Shown here in pieces: positions 1 to 11,870 of a stretch of 64,000 bases of DNA. The DNA comes from Bryoerythrophyllum caledonicum (taxonomy: Eukaryota > Streptophyta > Bryopsida > Pottiales > Pottiaceae), in NCBI GenBank assembly GCA_963971425.1, contig OZ020514.1, forward strand, positions 16,745,218-16,809,217, read 5' to 3'. Position 1 is the stretch's first letter; every line of letters starts with the position of its first letter. Under the pieces are notes generated by a model that saw only the letters and a program-made list of their open reading frames with translations, made no database searches and was not told the DNA's origin. The position numbers were made by a program, and so were the translations under genes.

Positions 1-357
1 TCCTACGGTTAGATGTAGAAATAAAAAGGTTTTGTCTCCATTCTTAGGCATTATACTATAGCCTCGCAGTTTTGAAGTGTTTTTGGTGCAAAAATGCCTT
101 GGTCCTTTAGGGATTAAAAATGTTTGGAGGTTTAAAATTTGGTCCACACCATTTTTTTTTATACAAATGCACAAATCCTTATGAGGCTTAAGTACATCCA
201 TAATCACACCACTATTATCAAGTAGAATGTAGACACTACTATTCATATTTTTTTCGTATCCATAATGTAGTACGAAAATGGAAAAATACATTAAATGCTT
301 AAAGATGAAGCATTGTAAGAAAATTGTCTCTTGGTATCGCAAAAACAAAAAATACAC

Positions 358-2396
358 CTAGTCAATATTCATCGGGCTATTAGTAGTGCCACTCGCCCGT
401 GCCTCGTTGTCGTGTGCCCCTACGTGCATATGTAGGTCTTCATCTGAGCCCAATACAAGTCTACGACACGTTGATCGTGTTCTCCTTGCTGGTCCATCTT
501 CATCCAACACGGCCCTTAGGATTTGGGATTGCATGAGCTGGTCGAGCGCTTGCCGTGTCCTTGGACTGTACACATCAAGCAAGAAGTCCATTCCGTCATT
601 TCGGAAAATTTCTTTCCACTCTGATTCCGATAATTGTCTTAGTTCTTGCGGGTCCGGTTGGTCAACGTCGTGAGAAATGCAATCCCCGTTGTCGTCTGTG
701 ATGCGAACTCCGTCAACGGCCCACAACCATTGCCGTGGATGAGGTCCGAAACAAAATTGCTCCTTGTTCTCGTCCCAATGGCCATTAAAGGATTGGTAGA
801 GGAAATTTCGTTTTCCTTGACCGTATTTGTCCTTTAACGGGATCAAATTCTTGCACACCCGGACAATCTGCTCCAGGTCCCTTTTCCAACCCCACTCGTT
901 TGAGAGGTGCATCTTATCCAACGAGTGCATCTTCAGTTTTCAGCTCCACACCAAATCTTTTCCCCACATATGTGATTGATCAGGAGCGTTCATCACATTG
1001 AACTCCCAATGTGGGGGCATGTATGGAACTAATCCAAATAGTTCGTACAATCGCTCGTGAAAAGGGGCCTTGCACAATGAGCAACGCCGGCGTACAACCA
1101 TCAAGCTAATCAAGCAAAATGGATGGTACAAGTGCTCACAAGTGCCTAGATGCATCCCACCTTCTGGACCAAATGGGTTTAGACAAATTGAGCAAGTCGT
1201 ACCGTCGGATACGAAGCTCGAAGGTTGTGGCCACAATAACATGGGGTTGCCCCGATGGTCGAGGGTAGATGAAACCTCCTTTTTGAAATCCCATTTGTAA
1301 CGGGACCAATCGATGGATGTTTGCCCACCGGCGGTTTTCACCATCGCCATTTCATCCATCTTGAAAAGATCATCTACGAGGGCCCACGATGTCAAACCAA
1401 ACACCCTCTCCTGGTTGTTTTCGGTATGGTTGTTGTCGATTTTTTGGAATCCCGCCGCACCCTCTTCTTTGTTGACCAAGCTTTGTCTGCGTTGGTAGGG
1501 GCCTCATCAAACGACAATGAATCGTCTTGGGTTGACACGTGTACAAGCCCTTCCTCCTCCCATCGTGGATTCGTATCTTCTGTGGTCATTGAACTAGCTT
1601 GTACGTCAAGTCGGAGCTCCTCCATATCACGTCATTGCTGGTCAATAACAATGTTTTTATCATTGGCTTCAACTCTCAACTTGCGAACCTCATCGCGCAA
1701 TGACAATAGTTCTGTTGTCTTCCCGTCCAATTGGTTCCGCAAGGTTTGGATAGTGCTGGCAAAAATAGCACCAGTAGAGGCTTCTAACGTTCGATCAACA
1801 ACCGCAGGGGATTGTACCTGAGCCCCAACTTCATTAACTGTATTGTTAACGACTACGTTAACTGTCAGTTCCGCCCTCCTTCGTTTGGTGCGCGCTTGTG
1901 TCCTTTGGCTCCTTGTGATTGGAACGTGGGATCCGTCAGAGTTTGTATCCGTGTTTGAGGGATCGGTCTCGTACGTGTCGACTGGTTCAGTCTTCGCCAT
2001 CAATTTGCCCAATCCGCCTTCTAGATACCTCCGTGTCCCCATTGGAATCAATCCATTTGCCGGAGAAGGAACTCTTATGCTATCTCCCATGGCTTTCAAG
2101 GTGGACCAATCCACCCTCTTGCCCAACTTTACCTCCGCATGGACACCTCGCGCAAGGAAGAGATTTACTTCATTGCGTTTGATATAAGGGATGTCGTACA
2201 AGACCTGGTATACTTCAATGCACTGATTTTTGATCGCCTCGTCGGTGCACTTCCATAAATTTGCCTTGTGAAAGCGTCGGTGATAATTGTGTCGCTCCTT
2301 CGGGAAAGCCTTGTCGATATGGCACCACTCGATGAAGTTTGCGCAATCCTCGAAACTCCATGGCTCCGGAACTTCTTCCCAACCTTTAAAAGCCAA
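358..2396 (-). pseudogene. Broken gene for a RING-H2 zinc-finger protein with a coiled-coil region
   Basis: Three blocks on the minus strand read as one protein. Block 2396-1632 has a tryptophan-rich start, a basic KRRR stretch and a leucine-rich coiled coil; it ends at TGA and the same frame continues to 1392. Block 1479-940, one frame over, holds a RING-H2 finger: CSIC, then CEHLYHPFC, then CSLC, i.e. C-x2-C ... C-x-H-x2-H-x2-C ... C-x2-C. It ends at TGA (942-940), and the frame resumes to 358 with an acidic region I do not recognise. RING-H2 domains usually bind zinc and recruit ubiquitin-conjugating enzymes; an E3 ligase role is family inference. There is a stop just upstream of 2396, so the amino end is missing or spliced. 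The gene is divergent from the kinase-like gene at 3006. Confidence 0.6.
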
Positions 2397-2667
2397 TTAA
2401 ACAGGATTCTGAAGCACATGTACCGTCTTCCGCAGTTTGTTTCCCGATCGTAGTCGACTCTTGTCTCGTCCTTCTTCATTCATTTTTACCGGCGTGGCCA
2501 TGGGTGGGGAAAATGTGAATAATATATGTGATGCGAATGGATGAAGTCCTCACACGACGCCCACAACCAACTCAATTAAGAGGTGGATGAAGAAGGAGTA
2601 TGTGACGCGGGGACAATTAGGGGTATGCACGATATTATATAGCCGATAGACGAAGCACTGGTCTAGG

Positions 2668-2800
2668 GTCCTTGGGCAGGGGCGGGGACGTCTCCGCCCC
2701 ACCCCGGGCACGGAGGAAGACGTCCCCACCTCATACGGGCAGGGGCGGAGACGTCCCCGCCCTGCCCAGAAAGGGCGGGGACGTCTTCGCAAAAAGAACC
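2668..2800. repeat. GC-rich palindromic words centred on GACGTC
   Basis: Four copies of a word close to GGGGCGGAGACGTCCCCGCC lie between the divergent RING and kinase-like genes, just before a TATA box. Each is nearly self-complementary around GACGTC. The same word returns three times at 4995-5090, after the kinase-like gene. The placement suggests a promoter-linked array or the subterminal repeats of a mobile element. Confidence 0.7.
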
Positions 2801-2808
2801 CTACACCA

Positions 2809-2816
2809 TATAAATA
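2809..2816 (+). promoter_or_regulatory. TATA box for the kinase-like gene
   Basis: TATAAATA lies about 190 bases before the ATG at 3006 and immediately after the GACGTC array. The second kinase-like copy has TATATAAA at 25909 in the same position relative to its own GC-rich array. Confidence 0.5.
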
Positions 2817-3005
2817 GGGGACATTTTGTCCTTATTCTCTGCCAAGTCCACTCTCTAGGCCTCAGGTGTCTGTTTGCTTTGCGGCCTCAAAGTGAGTTTG
2901 GTGGGTGATTGGGCTTGGCCCATTTATTGTACCTAGACTCTTTGCGGTTTTTATTAAATCCATCAACTTGGAATTTCGACCACGATAGGAAGTTGACTAT
3001 TACAT

Positions 3006-4583
3006 ATGGCGGGAGAAGGAAGTAGGTCGATGGAGAAGCGCCTAGTATTTATGGACTTGGATAATGTTGATGAGACGGTTCTTCCGTCCACCAACACGGA
3101 GTTGACTTCGGGATTATTGAATCCGTCGTCATCGAGCGGGAAGAGGCGGAAGAAGTCACCAAATCCGGACATGCCCCCGCACTAATACATGGTTGAATGT
3201 AGAGAGATTGCCGTCGAGTTTTACAACCGCCAGACGAGAGGGGCGTTGACGAGGAGCTATTTGGCGCACAACGAAGAGGGATTCCACAAGTCGACAGTTG
3301 ACATGCGACACGAATTAATGTCAAACCTTGATAAATCAGAGAAATTTAATAATTTCTCAGATTATTGGTTGCATTCGGAGTGGTTGGACACACAAGTGAC
3401 CGCACTAACCACCAATATTTTTGCGAACTGGTGTTACGTCACGGAGAAGGAGGATGAGAGCACCTGGAACCTGGAGGAGTGCGCACTAGTGGCGAAGATG
3501 AGGACGATCCAGGGCTTCGTTCAACAGTACTCTTCTTCCCGTAAGAAGAAACTAGCTCCTTGGAAAGCGACTATTGAGGAGCAAATTTTAGTTCACTACG
3601 TTGGTGGAACTTTCAAGTGGCTTGAAAGTTGCTCTAAAGTGATTCCAATGCCAGGGCAGAGCGTGGTGGGTGGCTATGGGGCTGTACGGAAGGTGATGAT
3701 AACCAAATTGGAAAACATTCCAAGCTGGATTTACTTTGCCAGAAAGACTCTGACCAACACCAACGAGAGGGAGAAGCGCCGAAACATCATCAACGAGGTT
3801 GGAGGGTGTCTGGTAGTGCATCCAGGGATCATTAGACTTGCGTACAGCCATCCGAAAACTATGGAAGGATACACGCTCTGGTGGAATGGGGGATCTCTGG
3901 CTTCTTTTTGGTCCAAGTTTGACTCGAAAGTGGACGAAGCATTGCCATTTGAACGGATTGAGATGCATCCGAATACCGAGTTGTCGATCCAAGATCTTCG
4001 GTGGATAAAAACTTACCGCAAAAATCGAGTGAACCTCGCGCTATCGTTGCTTGTCATTGTGGGGAAATGCCACGACGCAAATTATATACACAATGACATC
4101 TCTCCATCGAATGTTTTGCTCCACTTTGATGAGTGGAAACCCGATACGGTGTACATCGGAATTTGCGATTGGGGGCTTTCTAGTCGGGTTGTGGAGAATG
4201 AGCCATCAAGGTATGGTTATCAATTCAAGGAAGAGCTTCAACAAGAGAGAGAGCGGCGACAGTTTGTGGCACCAGAACTGTTCTATGTTTTTGGGCCACG
4301 GGACTCCACCAACTCGCTTGAAGTCATGCAACGGTCACATCTCTACTCCAAGGCAGCAGATGCATTTGCGGTGGGTTGGATTTGTGAAAAAATTTGGAAA
4401 GAAGATTGGGACACTTCTTATTTCACCAACAAAAACATGGAGCAATATGTAAACCTGAAGCTAAAATTTACAACGTTGTAAAAACAACTGCTCGAAGAAC
4501 GGTCTTCTGTGCCAGATGTTTTAGACACATTAATGAAACCCCCCCACAACAGGACTATGCCTCTATATTGTTACCGACAATAG
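3006..4583 (+). pseudogene. Protein-kinase-like gene, broken by two stop codons
   Basis: The frame starts at ATG 3006 with a Ser/Lys-rich leader (KRRKK), meets TAA at 3183-3185, and continues in frame from 3189 to TAA 4479-4481. It then runs on to TAG 4581-4583 through a plausible last kinase helix (LLEERSSVPDVLDTLM). The kinase marks are in order: glycine loop GGYGAVRKV, a lysine strand YFARKTL, the catalytic loop IHNDISPSNVLL (HND replacing HRD), the metal-binding DWG replacing DFG, FVAPELF for APE, and the F-helix DAFAVGW. The Lys and both Asp are kept, so the ancestor may have been active. The substrate is unknown. A diverged paralogue lies at 26124. The divergent RING gene and shared GC-rich words suggest the pair belongs to one mobile unit. 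Confidence 0.7.
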
Positions 4584-4744
4584 GTTTTTGTTAATTAGGT
4601 GCATTAGTTTCGCATGTGGTGGTTAAATATGCAATACGGCATCTTCGTAGAAGAATATGTGTACTTGGCAATTGCCCTACGTTATATTTTAATCAATATT
4701 GGATATGTCCAAATCTTAAATTTTCAATCCGAGATTTGCATTTG

Positions 4745-4990
4745 TTCAAGCACAAATAATTATTGATACACTATTGATACACTAAATGTGCACAAGTGAA
4801 AGAAATAAATTTATTATTTCTACAAAAATTGATACATAGTGTAGTAAATGGCATTTAGTGTCCGGTTATGTCACTACACTAAGTGCCTCATTTGCAATTG
4901 CTGTATGGGTTCACATTTAGTGTATACTACAGTAAACATAAATTTTAGTTTACCAACATAGTGTCAATAGTTAAACACTATTAACTAACT
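4745..4990. repeat. Cluster of CACTAAATGTG / TTTAGTGTA words (MITE-like)
   Basis: This AT-rich stretch repeats short inverted words such as ACACTAAATGTG, TAGTGTAGTAAATG and CACATTTAGTGTA. The same vocabulary forms inverted-repeat ends at 25483-25704 and 32787-33376 and recurs at 55090-55230. I read it as a degraded copy of a CACTA-related MITE. No clean pair of ends was found here. Confidence 0.4.
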
Positions 4991-4994
4991 CATG

Positions 4995-5090
4995 AAGGGG
5001 TGGAGACGTCCCCGCCCCTGCACTAGTAGAGGCGGAGACGTCCCCGCCCCGTACGGGCAGGGCGGAGACGTCTCCGCCCCACCTCCCTCT
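4995..5090. repeat. Second GACGTC-centred GC-rich array
   Basis: Three copies of the GGCGGAGACGTCCCCGCCCC-type word follow the kinase-like gene and end about 70 bases before the CACTA element. With 2668-2800 they bracket the kinase-like gene, as subterminal repeats of a transposon would. Confidence 0.65.
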
Positions 5091-5158
5091 TGCCATTAGT
5101 CCCCGATCCTACTCAAACTTGACCCTCTCCTACGTGGCAGCTATGTGGTGCCAACATG

Positions 5159-5184
5159 CACTATAAGAAACCCGTGTTTTTTGT
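5159..5184 (+). repeat. Left terminal inverted repeat of the CACTA element
   Basis: Starts CACTATAAGAAACCCGTG and continues into T-rich sequence. It matches the reverse complement of 10580-10605 base for base over 26 positions. Confidence 0.88.
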
Positions 5185-5189
5185 CACGT

Positions 5190-6560
5190 CCTGAATCATG
5201 TCCCAGAAGACATGTAGACATCCGAATTTACATCCCTCTGACGTACCAATGCGTGTAACACGCTATAACGCGTGGGGACATCACCAAAAACGCGAGGACA
5301 TCCCTACGATAGGGACGATTTTCGGAGATTTTGGGAGGCTGGAAATGGTGCCAACTGGGCGCCACATAGCCAACACCTAAGCGGCAGGATGACGGGCAAT
5401 GCCACATGGCCGGGAAATTCATCCTCTCCATTGGTGACGTGGTATCTGACGTGGCATGTGACGTGGACCCACGTGGCCTCTGATGTGGACCCGGGAAAGA
5501 GTGACGTGGCGTGCCACGTCAGTAGAGATTTGCGTGGTTTTTTTTTCAGATTCGTGTTCGCGGGGACATCATTGGTAACATGGCTGTGTTTTTTAAGACG
5601 TTCCGGGTTGACGTGGAGATGTTCTGCTCGACGTCTACGCCAACGCTACCTGGATTTTGATGCTGATTTCGTTGAACATCGCCATGCACTAGAGGACGTG
5701 GCGATGGACATGATCGAGTCCTCCAATACGTTGCCGACCCATGGTCGTTGGCACTGAGGATGTCATCGCAGACGTCTCAAAGAACTTATGCGTGTCTGAC
5801 GTGACATCCCGTGATGCATGGTATCGCTGACGCTGTGTATGTGATGGTATTTTGGAGGGACATCGAGAGATGTTGTACATGACATGAATACGTTGTACAA
5901 GACATGAGTATGTTGTACAAGACATGAATACAAGACATGAATACCTCATCATACATGTAACATGTACATTCATCCAAATTCATGCTTATTGGCCTACTTG
6001 CAAATGTGGTAATATGATATACACACAATTTAAAATATGAATGCCTTCCACTTTATAGTCATTACATAGACGAATACAGCCTACACTATACTCAAAATTG
6101 AACATTGCTAAAGTGTCACAACATCGTAGCCTAAAACATTGCCGTGTTTGTGAACATGTCCAAGAATGTCTCCATAGACATGGGGATGTTTCAAAAGACG
6201 TCCCTGCGTTTCCTAAGTGCTGCGGCATACGTCTTCTACAACATGGTCACGTCTCTATGTCGCTCACAGCACATTGCATGTCCAACACTGCACATGTTCA
6301 ACAGGCCAACAACGCATGCGGTTAAACAAGGGATTTACAAAAGAAGGAAATTGCTATAAATCTAGTTAGTAGAACAACGTCCATAAACTGTTAGCTCTAA
6401 TCATAGCACTATGTGAACGTTCAACATGCCCCACAAAGTGCAATACAACCTGCATCATGTGACAAGACGTCTCTTGGGATGTTCTACCAAACATCTCAGA
6501 CGCTCATGGAAACGTCGACGCGTTTGATTGGACGTCTTTGAAGACGTCTTCTAGATTTCC
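5190..6560. repeat. Left subterminal repeat zone (GACGT / GACATG words)
   Basis: Dozens of short direct and inverted copies of GACGTGG, AGACATGTAGACATCC, GACGTCT and, at 5870-5950, a tandem TTGTACAAGACATGAATACG run. The same vocabulary fills 9580-9790 and 10380-10575 at the other end. No coding sequence is evident. Confidence 0.6.
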
Positions 6561-6656
6561 CGTGTTGTTCATACATCATGCAATGGCTCACCTAAGTCTC
6601 ATTTGGGCCAGCATTAGATTGTGCAATTACTCGCCTACTTGCACGCCTCTATCTTC

Positions 6657-6920
6657 ATTTCTTCTTTTCTGCCTCTACACTCTAAACTCTACACTCTCAA
6701 AGTCTAACTTCTAACCTCTAAACTCTATACTATATAACTTTAACCTCTACCCTCTAAACTCTAACACTCTCAAACTCTAAAACTTTAACATCTAAACCAT
6801 ACACTCTCAAATTCTAAAACTCTAACCTCTACTCTCTAAACTCTAACATTCTAACTTGTAAACTCAGTCTACACTCTAAAACTCCAACCTCTACATTCTA
6901 GACTCTAACTACTTGGAGAA
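6657..6920. repeat. Degenerate CTCTAAACTCTAAC tandem repeat
   Basis: Roughly 25 imperfect units of 7-14 bases built on CTCTAAA / CTCTAAC. It resembles slippage-derived satellite DNA; the CTAAA core is close to the telomere motif but the phase is irregular. Confidence 0.75.
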
Positions 6921-7462
6921 ATGAAGGTTAAAGCCCAAAAATAGACCCCCTAAGAGAATCCATTTTTAAACCTACAAGGTCCTATTGTTACACCACTTAA
7001 ACCATTCTTTATGCTTAACTCTGGATAAATTTAAATGGGCCGAGTAATTATTTAATTAATTGTTATGTGATAATTATTATTATTATGTTTTGTTATTATT
7101 TATTGTTATTATTATCATTTATTTTTTTTGTTTGTTTTAGTTTTTTATTTTATTTTATTTTATATTTTTTATATTTATTTTTTTAAATTTTTTTGTTTAG
7201 GTCGGCTGATCAGGCCTGATCCAGATCCTGTTTTGTAGCAGCAACTTCAGCAGCCCTTATCTTTTGATTCGGGACTCCGAATTCAACAAAATTTCCTCTC
7301 AAAATGATCAGCAACTCAATTCCAACTTGAATAAACCACTTAGAACCAAGATCAGCAGGCCAAGGACATAGAAACGATCATCACAAGCATTTTCCATGCA
7401 CCAACGATCTCAACACATCATTATGAACCAAAAGACGAACTTGTGCATACAAAACAAAATCA

Positions 7463-8614
7463 ATGGGTTGTGAACCGGTTCAGTTCCGGTGGAAGCTATG
7501 TGGTCCAAGACCTAATTCTGACCAAAATTTACCAGCGCTTCCGCAGGAGATTCAGCCACCAGAAATTAAAAACCTAGCATCGCATGAATACACGCGGCCT
7601 AATATTGCCGTCTGGACTAGCATACCAATACACGAGGGAGAAATCAGGATTCCAAGGAAGGGTCACTCCCTGATTCGAGCAGTCGCGCAGCGCACGCACC
7701 GAATCCTCGCCTTCCACGAAGCAGCCAGCCTCCCACTTCACGCACGAGCTCCCCACCGGTGCCACCCGATCCGCGCACCTCTCGTCCGGATTCAAGAACC
7801 CGACCTCGTGATTAAAATCACGGCCGTAGTCTCGCAACCAACCGCTCCGCCTGCACGCGCAGCGCCTTCACCAAAAAAAAACACCCCCCACACGCCGGAT
7901 TCTCCAGCTCGTGCGAGCTCTCCTCTCGCGCACTCAGGTGCGAACACACAAAAAAAACAAACCAGCTCTCTCGCGCACAGGAGCCCCTCGCGCGCACCGA
8001 TGCGCCTTCCCCGAATTCGGTGCAGACACTCCCCAACACCCACACAGCGCACCACTCCTCGCGGCAGCTCTTCCCAGCTCTCGGTACACTCGAGCACAGA
8101 CTCCTCGCTCCTCGCTCGCAGGAGCCAGCCTCCAACCCAACGACAGAACTTGCGCACTCAGGCGCGCACTTCAAAAAAAACGGGCTCCTCTCCAAAAACA
8201 GAGCCCTCCTCTCGCGCACCGACGCGACCTCCAACTCCACGAGCGCGTGCTCACAGGCACACACTAAAAAAAACCGAAGAGCCTCTCCTCGCGCGCAGCA
8301 GGTGCGCGTGCTCACAAACACAACAAAAAAAAAAAACCCCCCGAGAGCTCCAGCTCTCCGAATCCTCCACTCGATTCCGGCGCACACACACAAAAAATAG
8401 AAGAGCCCACGATCCGCACACTCACAGGCGCGTCCCTCGCGCACCAATCCCTGGTGCTCACGAGGAAAAAAAAAAAAGAAGCAGACCAAAAACAGAGAGC
8501 TCCAGCGCTCTCGCCAGCGACTCAGCCTGGCTCGTTTATCTCTTTTTCCCTTTTTTTTTTTTTTTCTTTTGGTCTTTCTCGTTTTTCTTCCCCGACAAGA
8601 CTGGCTTAGTTTAA
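7463..8614 (+). other. Long open frame over GC-rich low-complexity DNA, probably not a gene
   Basis: The 383-codon frame encodes mostly Arg, Ser, Thr and Pro. The DNA is a loose tandem of CTCGCGCAC, A-runs and CTCC words, and frames are open on both strands at once. No domain is seen. Similar low-complexity DNA lies at 27440-29050. I treat it as filler inside the CACTA element. Confidence 0.6.
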
Positions 8615-8639
8615 ATGAGGCAGCCCATGACCTCTCACA

Positions 8640-9540
8640 AAAGTGCAGGATTGGCTACTTACAGCCGTTTTTGCATGTTTTTAGTTTATTACTAGCATTA
8701 ACTCGCCGCTTTGCTCTTGACAAGCCTCTCTAAAATTAATTCCATGGTGGCAAGAATTGTCATGTGGCATGTGCATGGGGAAGCACACCCAACCACCTTC
8801 TTTTCTTTTCTTCCTCTCCTTTTTTTTTCCTTTTCCTTTTGATCTTTTAAAGACTATTACACTAGGTCTACTACTATCTACTGATGATTTGCAATTTACT
8901 TATAACTTCAAAAACTAACCACACAGCTGGACTCCCAGCACCCTAATTAGTCTACCTTAATTTTCCTAGCATTTTTGGAGTTCCTTAAGTATTTTTCCCG
9001 AGTGGTCAAACCGTCGATCAACTAGTCAACCCCTAGAATAAAATAGCAATTCAACTCGGAAAATTCTAGAAATTTTACCACTACTTCTACCTGCTAGGAG
9101 ACACTCTTCCAATTTTTTCCCATATTTTTTTACCCATTTCTCAATTTTTGGTCATTTTCCAAGGACTTCCTTCCCATTTTTTATCTTTCTCTTCATTTCC
9201 ATTCCACTTCCACTACACTTTTAAGTATATTAGTAGGGAGGAGGAAAAAATAGGGAACTTAGTGTCCCATCATGGCACTAGGCCTATTAATCTAGGACTT
9301 TGACTCTAATAGGTGGGTTGACCACCAATTTTAGCTAAAATTTGGTTAATACTATGAAGAAAACTCGAAAAAATGAAGAAAAAAGAGTGAGGGCCCACTT
9401 TGGCCACTCACAGAAGGCCAAAGTGAGCTTTGTGCAACCTCAAATTCTACTTAAAGGGCTCATGACCTAACTATGGCTGCAGCAGCTAACCCTAGCCGCC
9501 TCATGACCTTACTATGGCTGCAGCAGCTAACCCTCGCCGC
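8640..9540. other. Gene-free AT-rich interior of the CACTA element
   Basis: Contains CT-rich runs at 8800-8850 and a 40-base direct duplication, CATGACCTAACTATGGCTGC and its copy, at about 9460-9530. No coding sequence or structured repeat is otherwise visible. Confidence 0.5.
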
Positions 9541-10579
9541 CTCTATTCATCCAATGAACTTGACGAAATTCATCCTACTTGATGGTTATGTTTTGCAAGA
9601 CACGATGATGTTTACCAGGACATGTCAATGTTTTGCCAAACACTGCTAATGTTTTCAGCAGTCTCTGTCTCTGTGATGGTCTACGTCTCTGTGGGATGTC
9701 TTCAAAGACATGTAGACGTTACTCGAGACATCTTCAATTGGATGTCTCAAGTGACATGGACCTATACACAGAATGACGTGTCACCTTGTCCGACATGGAA
9801 TTGTGTTTGCCATGTAGATGAAGTGCTATAAACTACAAAATATATAATATGTCTACATGGGTAAGCCACCAAGGACTTTACAAAATCACCCTAAATTCCT
9901 TATAATTCTGATTTTGGTAGAAAAGTGGTATTTTAATATTATATTAATTAATAAATATTATTTAATATTTAAATATACAGTACTGAATTTAATATGTCCG
10001 CTTTAATTACAGAATAATCAGTTTTTATAAAATATTATTATAATATTAATTAATATTTTGTATTTTTAATATTTAAAATTAAATTTTATTTTGGTAACCA
10101 TTTTGATACGAAGTGGACTAATCAGAAATTTCAGAGGATCAAAGTTAATAAATATAATCAGAATATTCTTCAATTTTATATATTTAATTTTTTTTAATTT
10201 AAAAAAAAATAAAATCTTGTTTTATAAGGCTCGTGCCTTTTTGTTTCTCCTCTTGCATACCGCTACCCGTTTCGCTGTTTTTTTAACGTTGGGCTGCTTT
10301 CTACCTTGCACAACAGTAACTTCGACATTTTTACCCCAGGTGAAATGCTTGTCCGCTGCCAGCGTGGCAGTTTTGCGTCACCCAAGATGTCCTCGATGAC
10401 GTCCTCGGAGACGGGCGCGTTGTTGGAGACATCGTCGCGTCTCCTATTTCGCACGCGCGTTTCGGGACCCTCCCACCTCCACTGTTCATTATTGACGTGT
10501 GGACATCCTCACGTTCACGGGGACATTACTGGCTAGCTCCAAGACATCAAAAAAACATGCTGACATGATTAAAGACATA

Positions 10580-10605
10580 ACAAAAAACACGGGTTTCTTA
10601 TAGTG
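10580..10605 (-). repeat. Right terminal inverted repeat of the CACTA element
   Basis: Ends CACGGGTTTCTTATAGTG, the reverse complement of the left end, followed directly by ATG, the right copy of the target duplication. Confidence 0.88.
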
Positions 10606-10727
10606 ATGGCTACCACGTCGCCTGTTTTTAACCTAGCGGGTGAGTCAACCCTCAGTTGACTGTATCGGACGGGCGAGAGCTCTACCGGACGGGCGAATCG
10701 GACGGACGGGCGTACCGGACGTCCGTC

Positions 10728-10740
10728 CAGTATGACAACC
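10728..10740 (+). repeat. 13-base word, inverted partner of 23473-23485
   Basis: TATGACAACCCTG here and CAGGGTTGTCATA at 23473-23485 are exact reverse complements. Just outside both lie GGACGGACG-rich stretches. They bracket the first DUF7869/ParB module, so they might mark its ends or the ends of neighbouring insertions. Confidence 0.4.
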
Positions 10741-11870
10741 CTGACATAGATGATTCCTCTACTGAATAATTCCATATACATGTGAATCGTGGACCTCTGA
10801 ATTCCATGAATCGTGTACCATGCAACGGAGCTGATCTCCTTTCCCAACAACGTGATGTATTTTCTCTTCCGGTCCCCATCAATAGAGTGAAACTGCCTGC
10901 CTACCAAAATTGCCTGCCTACTACTTTTTGTCTTCAAAGGATTTGTCATAACATTTTTGCCAAATAGAAAGAGTCCGGGATTGTTGAAAATATTGGCAGC
11001 AACATCTTGGACAACACCTTTCCGAGCTGACCATGCGAATTTTGTCGTCGGTAGTCCTCTTGGTGTACAAGGATTCCTTCTTGTTAAGGTCTTGCTGTTG
11101 GAAAATGAATCCGTATGGCTCCTTTGGACGACCTCCCAAATGAGCATCAGAATTATGTTGTAAAGGCCGAGATGCAAAATGATCAATTGTGCTTTTCAAA
11201 GACCGCCCAGAAGGAAAACAACATTAAAGTATGGGCCACGATTCATGACTCATATTTCTCTCCGTGTCCCTCAAAATACGACGAGGACCATTATACCAAT
11301 ATTACCTTTTCCCAACCAACCACTACGGAAATGATCCGTTGGTGACGCGGCCATGATTCTCCAAGAGTTGAGCAACAACCCATTTCCATCCAACCACTGC
11401 ACTTCAAGTCCAACTCAACGCTCTCGTGGTACAAATGGGAAATTGTCTGACTGGAGATCTCCAGATGGAATCATGACATCTGCCCTTCTCCACAAGACGG
11501 TCCGCTAGAGTGTATGAACAAGTGAATCGTATCCGCGTTGCAAGAGAATGAGTGGTAATTCTTCCGCCGTGGACGTTATGGCCGTTGGTCTAAGTAATAC
11601 AAACTCCCTCAAACCGACTGGTATGTCGACTCCAAGCCATTGTCCTACTGGATGAACCTCAACAATGGACGCTTCTCCAATTTTGCCAGAACCCGGCTTC
11701 ATAAGGTTCACGGACATTCGTGAGCGTAGAAGCTCCAAACTTCTTGTAGACTCTTGGGATGGATCATTCTCTTCCGTGTAATTCACATGTCCAGAATTAG
11801 GGCACTGAGCTGCGACCATGGCAAGGTCGTCCGGGTCATGCTCCCACGACTTAGAAGTACATATACTTTT
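10737..11870 (-). pseudogene. DUF7869-like gene remnant, first copy
   Basis: The minus-strand frame 11819-11505 has an N-terminal module (GSGKIGEAS ... LGVDIPVGL) that aligns by eye with the N-terminus of the gene at 58138 (GSGVRIAEG ... LSSSVSLGD). After a stretch holding the palindrome CTGGAGATCTCCAG (11451), frames at 11199-10921 and 11186-10700 carry a Cys cluster (RCCPRCCC, like SCCSQNC in the second copy). They also carry RQFH...DRKRKYITLLGK followed by VAWYTIHGIQRSTI, like RQFH...GRKVVTLEG and HAWIKIMSVSSGTF. A frame change lies near 10930 and several stops occur. The 3' part, including the expected NKN and GHTHDD motifs, is missing; the gene ends near 10737, before the CACTA boundary at 10605. 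The function of the family is unknown to me; a transposase-like role is possible. Confidence 0.5.

Larger units (their letters stand above)
5159..10605. mobile_element. Non-autonomous CACTA (En/Spm-type) DNA transposon
   Basis: The left end starts CACTATAAGAAACCCGTG and the right end is its reverse complement, identical over the first 26 bases. Both ends are followed by the direct triplet ATG (5156-5158 and 10606-10608). CACTA termini with a 3-bp target duplication are the hallmark of this superfamily. Inside both ends, about 1.3 kb on the left and 1 kb on the right are dense in GACGT, AGACATGTAGAC and GATGTCTC words, which are typical of subterminal repeats where a TNPA-like protein would bind. 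The middle holds CTCTAAA repeats and GC-rich low-complexity DNA; no transposase was found. It abuts the remnant of the DUF7869-like gene at 10.7 kb. Confidence 0.88.

Noticed and set aside
7463-8614. 383-residue protein as a real gene
   Set aside because: Low-complexity Arg/Ser/Pro sequence, open frames on both strands, and similar DNA at 27.4-29 kb; it looks like composition, not coding.
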